The notes under the pieces: model-generated
The model's database searches: none
Seen by the model: the letters and a program-made list of their open reading frames with translations, nothing else
What the model was told of the DNA's origin: nothing
Translations under genes and position numbers: made by a program
Part shown: piece by piece, positions 25,848 through 37,872 of the stretch
Layout of the letters: every line of letters starts with the position of its first letter
Position numbering within the stretch: position 1 is the stretch's first letter
DNA from: Bacillota bacterium
GTDB lineage: Bacteria > Bacillota > Clostridia > Oscillospirales > Oscillospiraceae
Assembly: GCA_021770445.1 (NCBI GenBank)
Contig: JAETQY010000003.1
Span: 1-64,000, forward strand
DNA length: 64,000 nt
Direction: 5' to 3'

Positions 25848-26228
25848 CTACAGCACATTTACCACCGTGGCCTGCTCCATCTCGGCCAGCAGCTCCAGCT
25901 GGGCCATCAGGTCGGCGTTGGCCGCGTTATACTGGTCGGGCTCCTGGAGCTGGAGATACTCCAGCACCTGCCGGAAGGCCCGCAGCACCTGGTCGGTGTC
26001 GCTGTGCCGCATGAGGGTGTGGAAGTAAAAGTGGTACCCCTGCCAGTCCTCATACACCTGCCGGGTGAGGGCCTCCGCCCGGCTCCAGTCCCCCTGTCCC
26101 GTCAGGGTCTGGGCCTGACGCAGCCGCTCCCCCATATCTCCGGTGATCTTCTGGGCGTACCAGGCGTTGGTCAGGCTGGCCGCCAGCAGCAGGAGCAGCA
26201 GCCCCGCCGCGATATATAGCCGTTTCAT
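25848..26228 (-). CDS. DUF4363-type membrane-anchored protein
   Basis: 126 residues. N-terminal signal anchor (LYIAAGLLLLLLAASLTNAW) and a helical external part. The size, anchor and position 11 bases after a DUF421 gene fit the DUF4363 family, usually found with it in clostridia. Function unknown. Confidence 0.75.
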   Translation of the reverse strand: MKRLYIAAGLLLLLLAASLTNAWYAQKITGDMGERLRQAQTLTGQGDWSRAEALTRQVYEDWQGYHFYFHTLMRHSDTDQVLRAFRQVLEYLQLQEPDQYNAANADLMAQLELLAEMEQATVVNVL

Positions 26229-26239
26229 GGAGACACCCC

Positions 26240-26914
26240 CTACGATTCCTTCTTGGCGAAATAGACTGCGTCGGTCTCATCCACCAACAGCAGAAACACC
26301 TGGGAGATATCCCGGCACCCCCGCTGGGTCAGCTGCCTGTCCAGCCAGGGGCGGTCGTGGCCCAGCAGCTTCAAGTTGCGCTCCAGCAGCCTGCCGTCGC
26401 TGACCACCACCCGGGACAGCCCTCCCTCCTCTACGCTCACCTTTAAGTCCCGGGCCGTGGGGGGCTTCTGGTTGGCGTAGGGCAGGACGGACAGCTGGCC
26501 GTTGGTCTCCAGAATGGCGTATTTGATCTGGCTCAGGTCGGTGTAGCCCTTGCACCGCAACTCCTCCAGCAGCTCGTCCAGGGTGAGGCGGGTCTTGGCC
26601 ATCTCCTTCTGGTCCAGGGTCCCGTTCTGGACGATGATGCTGGGCCGGCCGCACAGAATAGCCCGGAATTTGACGCTCTTCATAGTGAGCACCGACAACA
26701 CCATGGTGACAGACAGCAGGGTCAGGATGGGCACTACCCCAGCCAGCAGGGGGATGCCGTAGTCCTGCATGGGCACCGAGGCCAGGTCGGCGATGATGAG
26801 GGACAGCACCAGCTCGGAGGGCTCCAGCTCCCCCACCTGCCGCTTGCCCATCAGCCGCACCCCGGCGATGATGAGGATGTATAGGATGATCGTCCGCAAA
26901 AGACCGGTAAACAT
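26240..26914 (-). CDS. DUF421 (YetF-like) membrane protein
   Basis: 224 residues. Two or three N-terminal membrane helices (IILYILIIAGVRLMGKRQVG) followed by a cytoplasmic domain with the DUF421 motif CGRPSIIVQNGTLDQ and a second-half beta domain. YetF-like proteins occur in spore formers and have been linked with spore or membrane functions. Upstream of the DUF4363 gene, one unit. Confidence 0.85.
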   Translation of the reverse strand: MFTGLLRTIILYILIIAGVRLMGKRQVGELEPSELVLSLIIADLASVPMQDYGIPLLAGVVPILTLLSVTMVLSVLTMKSVKFRAILCGRPSIIVQNGTLDQKEMAKTRLTLDELLEELRCKGYTDLSQIKYAILETNGQLSVLPYANQKPPTARDLKVSVEEGGLSRVVVSDGRLLERNLKLLGHDRPWLDRQLTQRGCRDISQVFLLLVDETDAVYFAKKES

Positions 26915-27022
26915 GGTTCTCGCCTCCTGTTTTTTCAGTCTTTCCCGCCCGTCAAAAATTTATCCTGCGAATTGCCCAAATATCCCCCCGAATATTTATA
27001 CGGAAAAAGGGAAAACGCCATC

Positions 27023-27051
27023 TTGCAAAGGGACAGGATTTTCGATAAAAT
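27023..27051 (+). promoter_or_regulatory. sigma-A promoter of carAB
   Basis: TTGCAA, 17-base spacer, TAAAAT, 54 bases before carA. No PyrR-type attenuator fits in the short leader. Confidence 0.8.
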
Positions 27052-27105
27052 AACTTGATTACATATGGGCATTTCAACTGGAATGGAAAGCGAGTGAACG
27101 AACGA

Positions 27106-28187
27106 ATGAAAGCGACCTTGATTCTAGCCAACGGGAGCATCTTCTCCGGCACCAGCATCGGCTCCACCGAGACCCGGGTGTGCGAGATGGTGTTCAACAC
27201 CTCCATGGCCGGCTACCAGGAGCTCCTCACTGACCCCTCCTACGCCGGACAGGGCGTGGTCATGTCCTATCCCCTCATCGGCAACTACGGCGTGAACAGC
27301 GAGGACAACGAGTCCCGCCGTCCCTGGGTGGAGGCCCTTGTGGTTCGCCATCTGTCCCCCCGGGGGAGCAACTTCCGCTGTGAGGGCGACCTGGGCAGCT
27401 ATCTGAAGGAGCACAATATCACCGGCATCCAGGGCGTGGACACCCGGGCGCTGACCAAAATTCTCCGCAATGAGGGGAGCATGAACGGAATGCTCACCTG
27501 TGCGGAGCATTTTAATATCGCCAAGGTGCTGGAGGAATTGAAGGCCTATCAGGTGACAAACACGGTGGAAAAGGTCACCCGGACCGAGCCCGAGGTCTTC
27601 CCCGCCTGCGGCGAGGAGAAGTACCACGTGGCCATGATGGACTACGGGGTCAAGCAGCACATGATCGAGTGCCTGCGCAAGCGGGGCTGCAGGGTGACCG
27701 CCCTGCCCGCCTCCACCCCCGCGGAGGACGTGCTGTCCGGGGGCTACGACGGCGTGATGCTGTCCAACGGCCCCGGCGACCCGGCGGAGAACACCGCCAT
27801 CATTGAGGAGCTGAAAAAGCTCTACAACAGCGACATTCCCCTCTTCGGCGTCTGCCTGGGCCACCAGCTACTGGCTCTGGCCACCGGGGCCAAGACCGGC
27901 CGGCTGGCCTATGGCCACCGGGGGGGCAACCACCCTGTCCGGGACCTGGCAAAGGGCCGGGTGTTCATCACCAGCCAGAACCACGGCTATATGGTGCTCT
28001 CCGACTCGGTGGACCCGGCGGTGGCCGAGGTGAGCCATATCAACGTCAACGACGGCACCTGCGAGGGTCTGAACTACAAGCGGCCCAACTGCTTTACCAC
28101 CCAGTTCCACCCCGAGGCCAACGCCGGCCCCAAGGACACCGAGTACCTGTTCAACCGCTTCATTGATTCCATGGGAGGTGACAAGTA

Positions 28188-28188
<1 letters not shown>
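27106..28188 (+). CDS. carA: carbamoyl-phosphate synthase small subunit
   Basis: 360 residues. N-terminal CarA domain (FNTSMAGYQELLTDPSY) and class I glutaminase domain with the nucleophile in GVCLGHQLLA and HPE in QFHPEANAGP. Supplies ammonia from glutamine. ATG chosen to match the family N-terminus (MKATLILANG); an in-frame GTG twelve bases earlier is possible, and the ribosome site is weak. Overlaps carB by one base (TAATG). Confidence 0.96.
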
Positions 28189-31397
<3,209 letters not shown>

Positions 31398-31402
31398 GCA
31401 AA

Positions 31403-31436
31403 AGGCCCCCGGCACAAGCCGGGGGCCTCGTTTTGT
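31403..31436. terminator. bidirectional terminator
   Basis: AGGCCCCCGGC-ACAA-GCCGGGGGCCT then CGTTTTGT; between carB and the convergent hybrid kinase. Confidence 0.9.
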
Positions 31437-31442
31437 CCATAT

Positions 31443-34400
31443 TTACCTCAGCATATGATCCAGCGTCTCAAGCAGCTTTTCAATATTGATGGGCTTGGAG
31501 ATATGGCCGTTCATCCCGACGCGCAGAGCCTCCTGTTTGTCCTCCTCAAAGGCGTTGGCGGTCATGGCCAGGATGGGGATGTTGGCCAGCTCCGGGTCAT
31601 CCAGCTGGCGGATCAGCTTGGTAGCCTCATAGCCGTTCATTACGGGCATCTGTACGTCCATCAGCACCAGCTGGAAGTATCCCGGCTCAGATTGGCTGAC
31701 CATATCCACGGCCTGCTGGCCGTTCTCCGCCGTCTCCACCTGAAAACCGGCCTCGCCCAGGATCACGGTGGCGATCTCCTGATTCAGCTCATTGTCCTCC
31801 ACCAGCAGGATACGCCCAGTCTTGAGGGCCGCGGGCTTCTCGTCCTCCGCCGCCCGCTTCGGCTCCTCCTTCAGCACAGAGACAAGGCAGCTGCGCAGCT
31901 CGGACAGGAATAGTGGCTTGCCGCAGAAGGCGGTGACCCCCGCCTCCCGGGCCTCCTCCTCGATATCCGACCAGTCGTAGGCGGTGAGGACGATGATGGG
32001 CACCCGATCGCCGGTCTCCTTGCGGATGCGGCGGGCCACCTCGATGCCGTTCATATCGGGCAGCAGCCAGTCGATGATATAGACGCTGTAGTTGTCCTCC
32101 CGCATCACAGCCTGGCGGGTGCGCAGCACCGCCTCCTTGCCGGACAGGGTCCACTCCGCCCGCATCCCGATCTGCTGGAGCATACAGGACACGCTGTCAC
32201 AGGTGTTGAAGTCGTCGTCCACCACCAGGGCCCGGCATCCCTTCAGCTCCGGGATGGTCTGGGGCTCCCGCACTCCCTCCTCGCTGCACAGCCGGAAGGT
32301 GAGGCTCACGGTAAACTCCGTCCCTACCCCCTGTTTGCTCTTCACCAAGATAGTCCCGTTCATCATATCCACGATGTTCTTGGTGATGGCCATGCCCAGG
32401 CCAGTGCCCTGGACGCCACTGGTGGTGGAATTATGCTCCCGCTCGAAGGGCTCGAAGATATGGGCAACAAACTCCTCGCTCATCCCGATGCCGGTGTCCT
32501 TCACACAGAACTCATACCTGGCGTAACCCGCCGGGGCCCCCCTCTTCTCCGTCACGCGGATGCTGATGACGCCCCCCGCGGGGGTGTATTTGATGGAATT
32601 GCTCAGCAGGTTAAGCAGGATCTGATTGAGCCGTAGACGGTCGCAGTAGATATCCTCGTTCATCACGTCCACCGCGTCCATATACAGCTCCAGCTGCTTG
32701 CTGTGCACGTCCGCCTGCACAATGTTGCGCAGCCCGTGGAGGATGTCGGGCAGGGAACAGGGCTTTTCCTCCAGGGACATCTTCCCGCTCTCGATGCGGC
32801 TCATGTCCAGCACGTCGTTGATGAGGCTAAGCAGGTGGTTGCTGGAGGTCATGATCTTTTTCAGATAGCCCTCCACCTGGTCCCGCTGGTCGATGTGGGT
32901 GGTGGCCAGGGCAGTAAAGCCGATAATGGCGTTCATGGGGGTACGGATGTCGTGGGACATGTTGGACAGGAAGGTGCTCTTGGCCTTGTTGGCCCGGTTT
33001 GCCTGCATCAGGGCATCCTCCAGCAGGTCCATCCGCTCAATCTCCCGGCGGGTGTCGTCATCCACATTGCTGAAGCCCAGCACCACCTCCCGGCGGTTCT
33101 CCCACTGGCCCGCCCGGACCGCCTTCATCTGGAAATAGCGCAGCTCCCCTCCGCACAGCACCCGGTAGTTGAGGATATATGTATTCCTCAGGTTCAGCCG
33201 CTCGCCCAGGTCCTCGGGGGACACCGCCCGGCGCACCAGCTCCCTGTCCTCCTCATAGACGCACCGGTCGATATAGTGGCTCAGGCTCTCCTGAATGGGC
33301 CGGCCCTCCACAAAAATCTCGTCCAGAATGTCAAATTTACAGTCGTGGATTCTCAGGGGACCGCCCTCGCCGGTGTCCAGATTGAAATGGCACACCAGGT
33401 TGTAGTCCACGCTCAGGGCCTGGACCAGCTCAGTCTGGCGCTGCTCGTTCTCCGCCCGCTCCCGCTCCTCCCGGAGCCTCTGGGTTGTATAGTCCAGCAG
33501 AAAGCGCTGGTAGAACAGCTCCCCGTTCTCCTCCATCAGCTTGATATTGCCCATCACATGGAGAATTTCTCCGTTGGAGTGCCTCACCCGGTACTCCATA
33601 TTGACATTGTCCCCAACCTTGGTCAGCGACTCAATGGCGGCCCGGAGCTTGGGGCGGTCTTCCTCCACCACTGAGGCGGCGATCATCTTAAAGCCGCTGT
33701 CCTGCAGCTCCTCCGCGGAGTCGTAGCCCAGTATCTGGAGGGCTGCCCGGTTCATACTGATGATCCGGGAACCGTCCAGGGTATGGCACATCACGCCGCA
33801 GTCCATGGAGGTAAAGAGGTTCTCCAGCTCCCGGTTCTTGTCCACGATCTCCTGCTCGTAGGACCGCTCCTGAGTGATGTCAATGGCCACCCCCACGGTG
33901 CCCATTACGCTGCCGTCGCAGTCGTACAGGGGGGATTTGTAGGTGGTCAGCAGACGGACCCCTCCGCCGGTCTGGACGGTCTCCTCTGAGACGCAGGTCC
34001 GCTCCGTCTCCATGACGATCCGCTCGGATTCAATGCAGGCGGGGTCGTCCTGCTCCACGTCCCAGATGTAGGCGTGGCCCCTCCCCTGTACCTGCTCCTT
34101 GGTCTTGTTCACCGTGACGCAGAAGGCGTCGTTCACCTTCTCGTGGATGCCGTTCTTGTCCTTGTACCACACCAGGCTGGGGGTGCTGTTGATGGTGGCC
34201 TCTAAAAACTGGCTGGTCTGCCACAGGTCCAGGCGCAGCTTTTGTTTCTCCTGCCAGCGGGTGAAGCGGTAGATCAGCTCCTTTTTGGTCATGGGCAGCG
34301 TCCACACCTCGTCCGCCAGAGGCAGGCAGTCCTCCAGCCGGGCGATCTGCTCCTGATCCATAAGGAGGATTAGCCGGGCAGATTCCTTCTTCCCCTCCGC

Positions 34401-34595
34401 CAGCGCGCGCACCGACTCTGTCCCGGCCTGGGGCACCGCCAGGATCACATCGGCCCTGGCCAGTGGGACCTCCCGGGGCTCGCGGCTGTCCAAAAAGGAA
34501 TGGTTGAAGGCCTCCAGAGGGGGCAGCTCCCGAAGGGTCTCCAATACCTCCGGCTGGCAGTTTATGAGATAGAATTCCATATGACAGCGGTACAT
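31443..34595 (-). CDS. soluble hybrid histidine kinase with PAS domains and two receivers
   Basis: 1050 residues from the ATG that has AGGAGG nine bases upstream (a longer frame exists). Order: degenerate receiver-like N-terminus (~1-110), PAS domains (~120-240, ~250-370, and a third ~400-520), HisKA with FLSNMSHDIRTPMNAIIGF (phospho-His ~547), HATPase with GTGLGMAITKNIV, REC1 with phospho-Asp in IIDWLLPDMNG (~840) and REC2 with LMDVQMPVMNG (~978). No membrane segments and no output domain; relay partner not in the window. Own consensus promoter. Confidence 0.9.
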   Translation of the reverse strand: MYRCHMEFYLINCQPEVLETLRELPPLEAFNHSFLDSREPREVPLARADVILAVPQAGTESVRALAEGKKESARLILLMDQEQIARLEDCLPLADEVWTLPMTKKELIYRFTRWQEKQKLRLDLWQTSQFLEATINSTPSLVWYKDKNGIHEKVNDAFCVTVNKTKEQVQGRGHAYIWDVEQDDPACIESERIVMETERTCVSEETVQTGGGVRLLTTYKSPLYDCDGSVMGTVGVAIDITQERSYEQEIVDKNRELENLFTSMDCGVMCHTLDGSRIISMNRAALQILGYDSAEELQDSGFKMIAASVVEEDRPKLRAAIESLTKVGDNVNMEYRVRHSNGEILHVMGNIKLMEENGELFYQRFLLDYTTQRLREERERAENEQRQTELVQALSVDYNLVCHFNLDTGEGGPLRIHDCKFDILDEIFVEGRPIQESLSHYIDRCVYEEDRELVRRAVSPEDLGERLNLRNTYILNYRVLCGGELRYFQMKAVRAGQWENRREVVLGFSNVDDDTRREIERMDLLEDALMQANRANKAKSTFLSNMSHDIRTPMNAIIGFTALATTHIDQRDQVEGYLKKIMTSSNHLLSLINDVLDMSRIESGKMSLEEKPCSLPDILHGLRNIVQADVHSKQLELYMDAVDVMNEDIYCDRLRLNQILLNLLSNSIKYTPAGGVISIRVTEKRGAPAGYARYEFCVKDTGIGMSEEFVAHIFEPFEREHNSTTSGVQGTGLGMAITKNIVDMMNGTILVKSKQGVGTEFTVSLTFRLCSEEGVREPQTIPELKGCRALVVDDDFNTCDSVSCMLQQIGMRAEWTLSGKEAVLRTRQAVMREDNYSVYIIDWLLPDMNGIEVARRIRKETGDRVPIIVLTAYDWSDIEEEAREAGVTAFCGKPLFLSELRSCLVSVLKEEPKRAAEDEKPAALKTGRILLVEDNELNQEIATVILGEAGFQVETAENGQQAVDMVSQSEPGYFQLVLMDVQMPVMNGYEATKLIRQLDDPELANIPILAMTANAFEEDKQEALRVGMNGHISKPINIEKLLETLDHMLR

Positions 34596-34633
34596 CAATT
34601 CTTCCCTCCTGCGTGGCACAATTCTTCATTATA

Positions 34634-34662
34634 AGTATAATCCCCCCGGTCTTTCCTGTCAA
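34634..34662 (-). promoter_or_regulatory. promoter of the hybrid kinase
   Basis: On the minus strand TTGACA, 17-base spacer, TATACT, about 40 bases before the ATG. Confidence 0.85.
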
Positions 34663-34701
34663 CAGATATGCCCCGCCTCCGGTGTGAAAAGTTGTCTCCT
34701 C

Positions 34702-35793
34702 TTACCCCTCTGCCAGCTTCTTCAAAATTTCCAAATTTTCCTTCAACCGCGAATTTTCCGGCTCCAGCGCCAGCGCCTTTTCCGCCTCGGCCGCCGCCGA
34801 CTGGCAGTCCCCGGTGTAGTAGAAGGCCATGGCCCGCAGGTCGTGGGGCAGGCTGCCCCAGGCTTCCGCCTCACAGATGTAGCTTCTGGGCCGGACGGTG
34901 ATGGCCAGGGCGCAGGCGGTAAAGTAGAGCACCCCCTCCCACTCCTCCTGGCGGTAGAGCATGAGGGCCAGGTCCATATAGGGCTCTCGGAGGTGGGGGG
35001 CCTCGGTGATGGCCCGGAGATACCAGTCCCGGGCTAACCCCGGCTCCCCCTTCTCCCAGTAGGACTTGGCAATGTAGCGCATGGAGGCTGCCCGCTCGTC
35101 CCGCCACAGAGCGGTGGGCATGGCCAGATGCCCCTTCAAGGTTCGGATGCAGTCGTCCCAGCGGCCCCGGTACATGTACTCCCGGCCCAGATAGTGGACG
35201 TTCCGGTCGTCCTCCGGCGCCTCCCGAACGGACAGCTCCAGCAGGGGCAGATACTGGCTCCGGGACTTTGACCGGTCGGGATGGTGGTCAAGCTGCACCC
35301 CCTCCGCCGTCACCATGGGGCCGGGGCTGCCCTCCCCCACCCACTTCAGCACCTCGTGCACCGGATGCACCCACTGATAGCCCCGGCGGGTGTGAATCTT
35401 CTCGTACCAAAAGACCACCCCCTCGGAGCCGTCAGCGTTGAAGGACCAGGTATACCGGTAGGAGGCCTGTCCCGCCCCCGGCACCCAGACCTTCTCCAGC
35501 TCCTCCCGCCAGCCGGGACGGAACACCTCGTCCAGATCGGTACAGACGCAGATGTCCGCATCCTCCGGCACCAGCTCCAGAGAGCGGTTGCGGGCGGTAT
35601 CGAAGCGCCAGGGGAGGATCTCCTCCACCGTCACATCAGCCCCCCGCTCCCGCAGCTTTTCCACTGTACCGTCATCGGAGCCCGTGTCCAGTACTACCAC
35701 CCGGTCGGCCTCGGACATGGAGTCCATCCAGCGGCCCACAAACTGCTCCTCGTTTTTGCAGATGGCGTAGACACACACGTTATATTTTCCCAT
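34702..35793 (-). CDS. family 2 glycosyltransferase with TPR tail
   Basis: 363 residues. GT-A start (VYAICKNEEQFVGRWMDSMS, VVLDTGSDDGT, metal site CTDLDEV), then TPR-like helices from ~190 (YLGREYMYRGRWDDCIRTLK, ARDWYLRAITEAPHLREPYM). Same architecture as the enzyme at 2975-4063 but clearly diverged. AAAGGAGGT before the ATG. It follows the collagen-like gene with a hairpin between; the probable job is glycosylating that protein or flagellin. Confidence 0.85.
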   Translation of the reverse strand: MGKYNVCVYAICKNEEQFVGRWMDSMSEADRVVVLDTGSDDGTVEKLRERGADVTVEEILPWRFDTARNRSLELVPEDADICVCTDLDEVFRPGWREELEKVWVPGAGQASYRYTWSFNADGSEGVVFWYEKIHTRRGYQWVHPVHEVLKWVGEGSPGPMVTAEGVQLDHHPDRSKSRSQYLPLLELSVREAPEDDRNVHYLGREYMYRGRWDDCIRTLKGHLAMPTALWRDERAASMRYIAKSYWEKGEPGLARDWYLRAITEAPHLREPYMDLALMLYRQEEWEGVLYFTACALAITVRPRSYICEAEAWGSLPHDLRAMAFYYTGDCQSAAAEAEKALALEPENSRLKENLEILKKLAEG

Positions 35794-35812
35794 AAAGACC
35801 TCCTTTTGAAAG

Positions 35813-35841
35813 GCCGGCGCCCCCGAAACGGGAGCGCCGGC
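35813..35841 (-). terminator. hairpin between collagen-like gene and glycosyltransferase
   Basis: GCCGGCGCTCCCG...CGGGGGCGCCGGC on the minus strand followed by CTTTC; counterpart of the hairpin at 2916. Confidence 0.6.
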
Positions 35842-35849
35842 GTTGGGAA

Positions 35850-36191
35850 TCAGGTGGCAATAACGCCCGCCGTCCTCAGAGAGGCCAGCAATTCATTGAT
35901 CTTGGTCACGATCTCCGGAGTCCCGGTGCCCGCGGACAGATTGGCTACCGCCGGGCCGGGGGTAATGGCGGGGCCGGCGGGACCGGTGGGGCCCTGTGCG
36001 CCTGTCGCACCCGCAGCGCCGGTGGGACCGGTGGGGCCGGCAGGGCCCTGCGCACCTGTGGCACCGGTGGCACCCGTAGCACCAGTGGGGCCAGTGGGAC
36101 CGGCAGGGCCCTGTGCACCAGTGGCACCGGTGGCTCCCGTGGCACCGGCAGGACCGGTGGGTGCAGTCATATATGCGCAAAGGGCGCTCAA
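35850..36191 (-). CDS. short collagen-like protein
   Basis: 113 residues. TTG start ([13 protein letters not shown]) with ACAGGAG eight bases upstream; an internal ATG (MTAPTG) is a weaker alternative without a good ribosome site. Residues ~10-75 are GXX repeats ([12 protein letters not shown]); the C-terminal ~38 ([20 protein letters not shown]...) is a short helical cap common in clostridial collagen-like proteins. Probably a surface or spore-coat trimer. Divergent from the tldR-like gene across a candidate invertible promoter, so expression may depend on its orientation. Confidence 0.8.
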   Translation of the reverse strand: MSALCAYMTAPTGPAGATGATGATGAQGPAGPTGPTGATGATGATGAQGPAGPTGPTGAAGATGAQGPTGPAGPAITPGPAVANLSAGTGTPEIVTKINELLASLRTAGVIAT

Positions 36192-36223
36192 CCCGAAAAC
36201 TCCTGTTACATATAAATAGCCCC

Positions 36224-36355
36224 TACTCTAAAAAGGCGTACTTTTTTAGAGCAAAAAATCTTTATAAAAAATTTTCGAGAAAGGCTTAACTTTCCCGCCT
36301 GTCGTGCCGATTGAGAAACTGTAAACAAAAAAACCCCTGCTCTAAAAAAGTACGC
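36224..36355. repeat. candidate invertible promoter: 18-bp perfect inverted repeats
   Basis: GCGTACTTTTTTAGAGCA (36236-36253) and its exact reverse complement (36338-36355) enclose 84 bases that contain a sigma-28-type promoter. The left arm is itself half of a 30-base near-palindrome beginning at 36224. The segment lies between divergent genes. Two readings: inversion sites of a phase-variable promoter, or paired operators of a regulator. Confidence 0.75.
36287..36313 (+). promoter_or_regulatory. sigma-28 (SigD/FliA)-type flagellar promoter
   Basis: TAAC, 15-base spacer, GCCGATTG; consensus is TAAA-N15-GCCGATAA. Points at the tldR-like gene and is the only flagellar-type promoter I found for the tldR-csrA-fliC series. 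Confidence 0.75.
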
Positions 36356-36389
36356 TTTTCTGAAATCGCGGGAAGGATGTGCCGGAAAA

Positions 36390-37550
36390 ATGGCGGCAAA
36401 AACGAACGGGGCGGACAAAGCGCCCACGGGTTTTACCACCATTAAGGCCCGGCTCTATCCCACACCGGCCCAGGCGGAGCTGTTCGAAAAGACCTTTCGC
36501 TGTTGCCGTTATATCTGGAACCGGATGTTAGCCGACCAGGAGCGGTTCTATCTGGAGACCGGTGTCCACTTTATCCCCACTCCGGCCAAGTACAAAAAGG
36601 AAGCCCCCTTCCTCGCCGAGGTAGACAACCAGGCGCTGACCCAGGAGTACAACTACCTAGCCCGGGCGTTCCGGCAGTTTTTCAAGAATCCGGAGGCCTT
36701 CCGCCATCCAAAGTACAAATCCAAAGCCGACCGAGATTCCTTCACCGCCTGCAACCATGTGTTTGAATCCGGGCCCACCATCTACATCACCCGGGACGGC
36801 ATTCGGATGACCAAGGCGGGGATCGTCAAGGCAAAGTTTCCCCAGCGGCCCCGAAACGGCTGGAAATTGAAACGGGTCACAGTAGAAAAGACGAAAACGG
36901 GCAAATATTTCTGCTCCATCCTCTACGAGCACCCCATCAAAGAGCTGAAGCCCGTCATCCCCACGCCCGAGACCACGCTGGGCCTGAAATACTCCTCCGC
37001 CCATTTCTACGTCTCAGACGACGGTTCTACGGCGGACCCGCCCAAGTGGCTGAAAGACTCCCAGGCCAAGCTGGCCAGGCTCCAGCAGAAGCTGAGCCGA
37101 ATGGAGCCAGGCTCCAAGAACTACCAGGAGACGGTACAGAAGCTCCGCCAGATCTACGAGCACATCGCCAACCAGCGACGGGACTACATCCACAAGGAAT
37201 CCCGAAAGCTAGCCGACCAGTGGGACGCCGTCTGCGTCCGGGAGGATGACCTCCAGGAGCTGACCCAGAAGCTCACCCGAGGCAGCACAGTGGACTCCGG
37301 CTTCGGCCGGTTCCGGGAGTGTCTCCGGTACAAGCTGGAGCGGCAGGGGAAGCAGCTGGTCGCGGTAGACCGCTACACCCCCACCACCCGCACCTGCTCC
37401 GTCTGTGGAGCGACGAGGGAGAACGACCTCCGGGAACAGACCTGGACCTGCCCCGAGTGCGGCGCGGTACACGACCGGGAGGTCAACGCCGCAAAGAACA
37501 TTAAACAGGAAGGTTTGGCGCAGTTGCGCCGATCCAATAACCAACCGTGA
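36390..37550 (+). CDS. TnpB-like protein with inactivated RuvC site (TldR-like RNA-guided regulator)
   Basis: 386 residues. TnpB architecture: wedge/REC N-terminus (IKARLYPTPAQAELFEKTFR, YIWNRMLADQERFY), RuvC with inserted zinc ribbon (CSVCGA...CPECGA). RuvC acids are gone: G-I-D of motif I reads GLK (Lys200), motif II reads VCVREDDL with Arg284 at the Glu position (Glu285 could partly substitute), and D-x-N of motif III is EVN (Glu364). TldR proteins are known nuclease-dead TnpB descendants that repress genes by guide RNA, some next to flagellin genes. Here csrA and fliC follow, there is no TnpA and no transposon ends, and the promoter is flagellar. Ribosome site weak (GGAAGG, 13 bases). Confidence 0.82.
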   Translation: MAAKTNGADKAPTGFTTIKARLYPTPAQAELFEKTFRCCRYIWNRMLADQERFYLETGVHFIPTPAKYKKEAPFLAEVDNQALTQEYNYLARAFRQFFKNPEAFRHPKYKSKADRDSFTACNHVFESGPTIYITRDGIRMTKAGIVKAKFPQRPRNGWKLKRVTVEKTKTGKYFCSILYEHPIKELKPVIPTPETTLGLKYSSAHFYVSDDGSTADPPKWLKDSQAKLARLQQKLSRMEPGSKNYQETVQKLRQIYEHIANQRRDYIHKESRKLADQWDAVCVREDDLQELTQKLTRGSTVDSGFGRFRECLRYKLERQGKQLVAVDRYTPTTRTCSVCGATRENDLREQTWTCPECGAVHDREVNAAKNIKQEGLAQLRRSNNQP

Positions 37551-37800
37551 GCCCAGCGTAAGCGGGTCACGGTTGGAGAGGAGAAGCAAGGGAACAAAAT
37601 GAGGGATACCTGCAAGGCGTCCCGAATGGAGTGGACTTTGCTTCGACGACAGGCCGGTTGGGACACCGGTGAACGCCCATGATTCCGGTTGGGAGCGTTG
37701 ATCGAAGGGAAATACAGTTCAGTTTCTCTTCGATCAGCGTTCCGAGGCCGAAAAGTGGGAAACGAGAGGCCGCCTTTTCTAAATCGCGGCTGAAGCCCTC
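37541..37800 (+). ncRNA. candidate guide RNA of the TldR-like protein
   Basis: A stretch with no convincing gene, overlapping the 3' end of the tldR-like gene as omega-RNAs do. Hairpin 1: CCAACCGTGA pairs with TCACGGTTGG around an inner GCGTAAGC. Then GAAGCAA pairs with TTGCTTC around GGGATACC...GGCGTCCC. At 37692-37743 a 21-bp uninterrupted stem (three G-U pairs, so specific to the + strand RNA) closes a 10-base loop. CCGGTTGGGA occurs twice. The 3' end and the guide segment cannot be fixed from sequence alone; the guide target may lie outside the window. Confidence 0.55.
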
Positions 37801-37872
37801 CGGGGCGTCCAAAATATTATGACGATGAAACCCAGGGCCGAAGGAGCGGCCCACAGGCGAAAGGAGTTCCAC

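Noticed and set aside
26910-27105. PyrR-type attenuator before carA
   Set aside because: Leader after the promoter is too short and lacks terminator and anti-terminator stems.
36390-37550. Active IS200/IS605-type transposon
   Set aside because: No TnpA, no left or right end hairpins, RuvC residues replaced, and the gene has a flagellar-type promoter in a stable-looking gene series.
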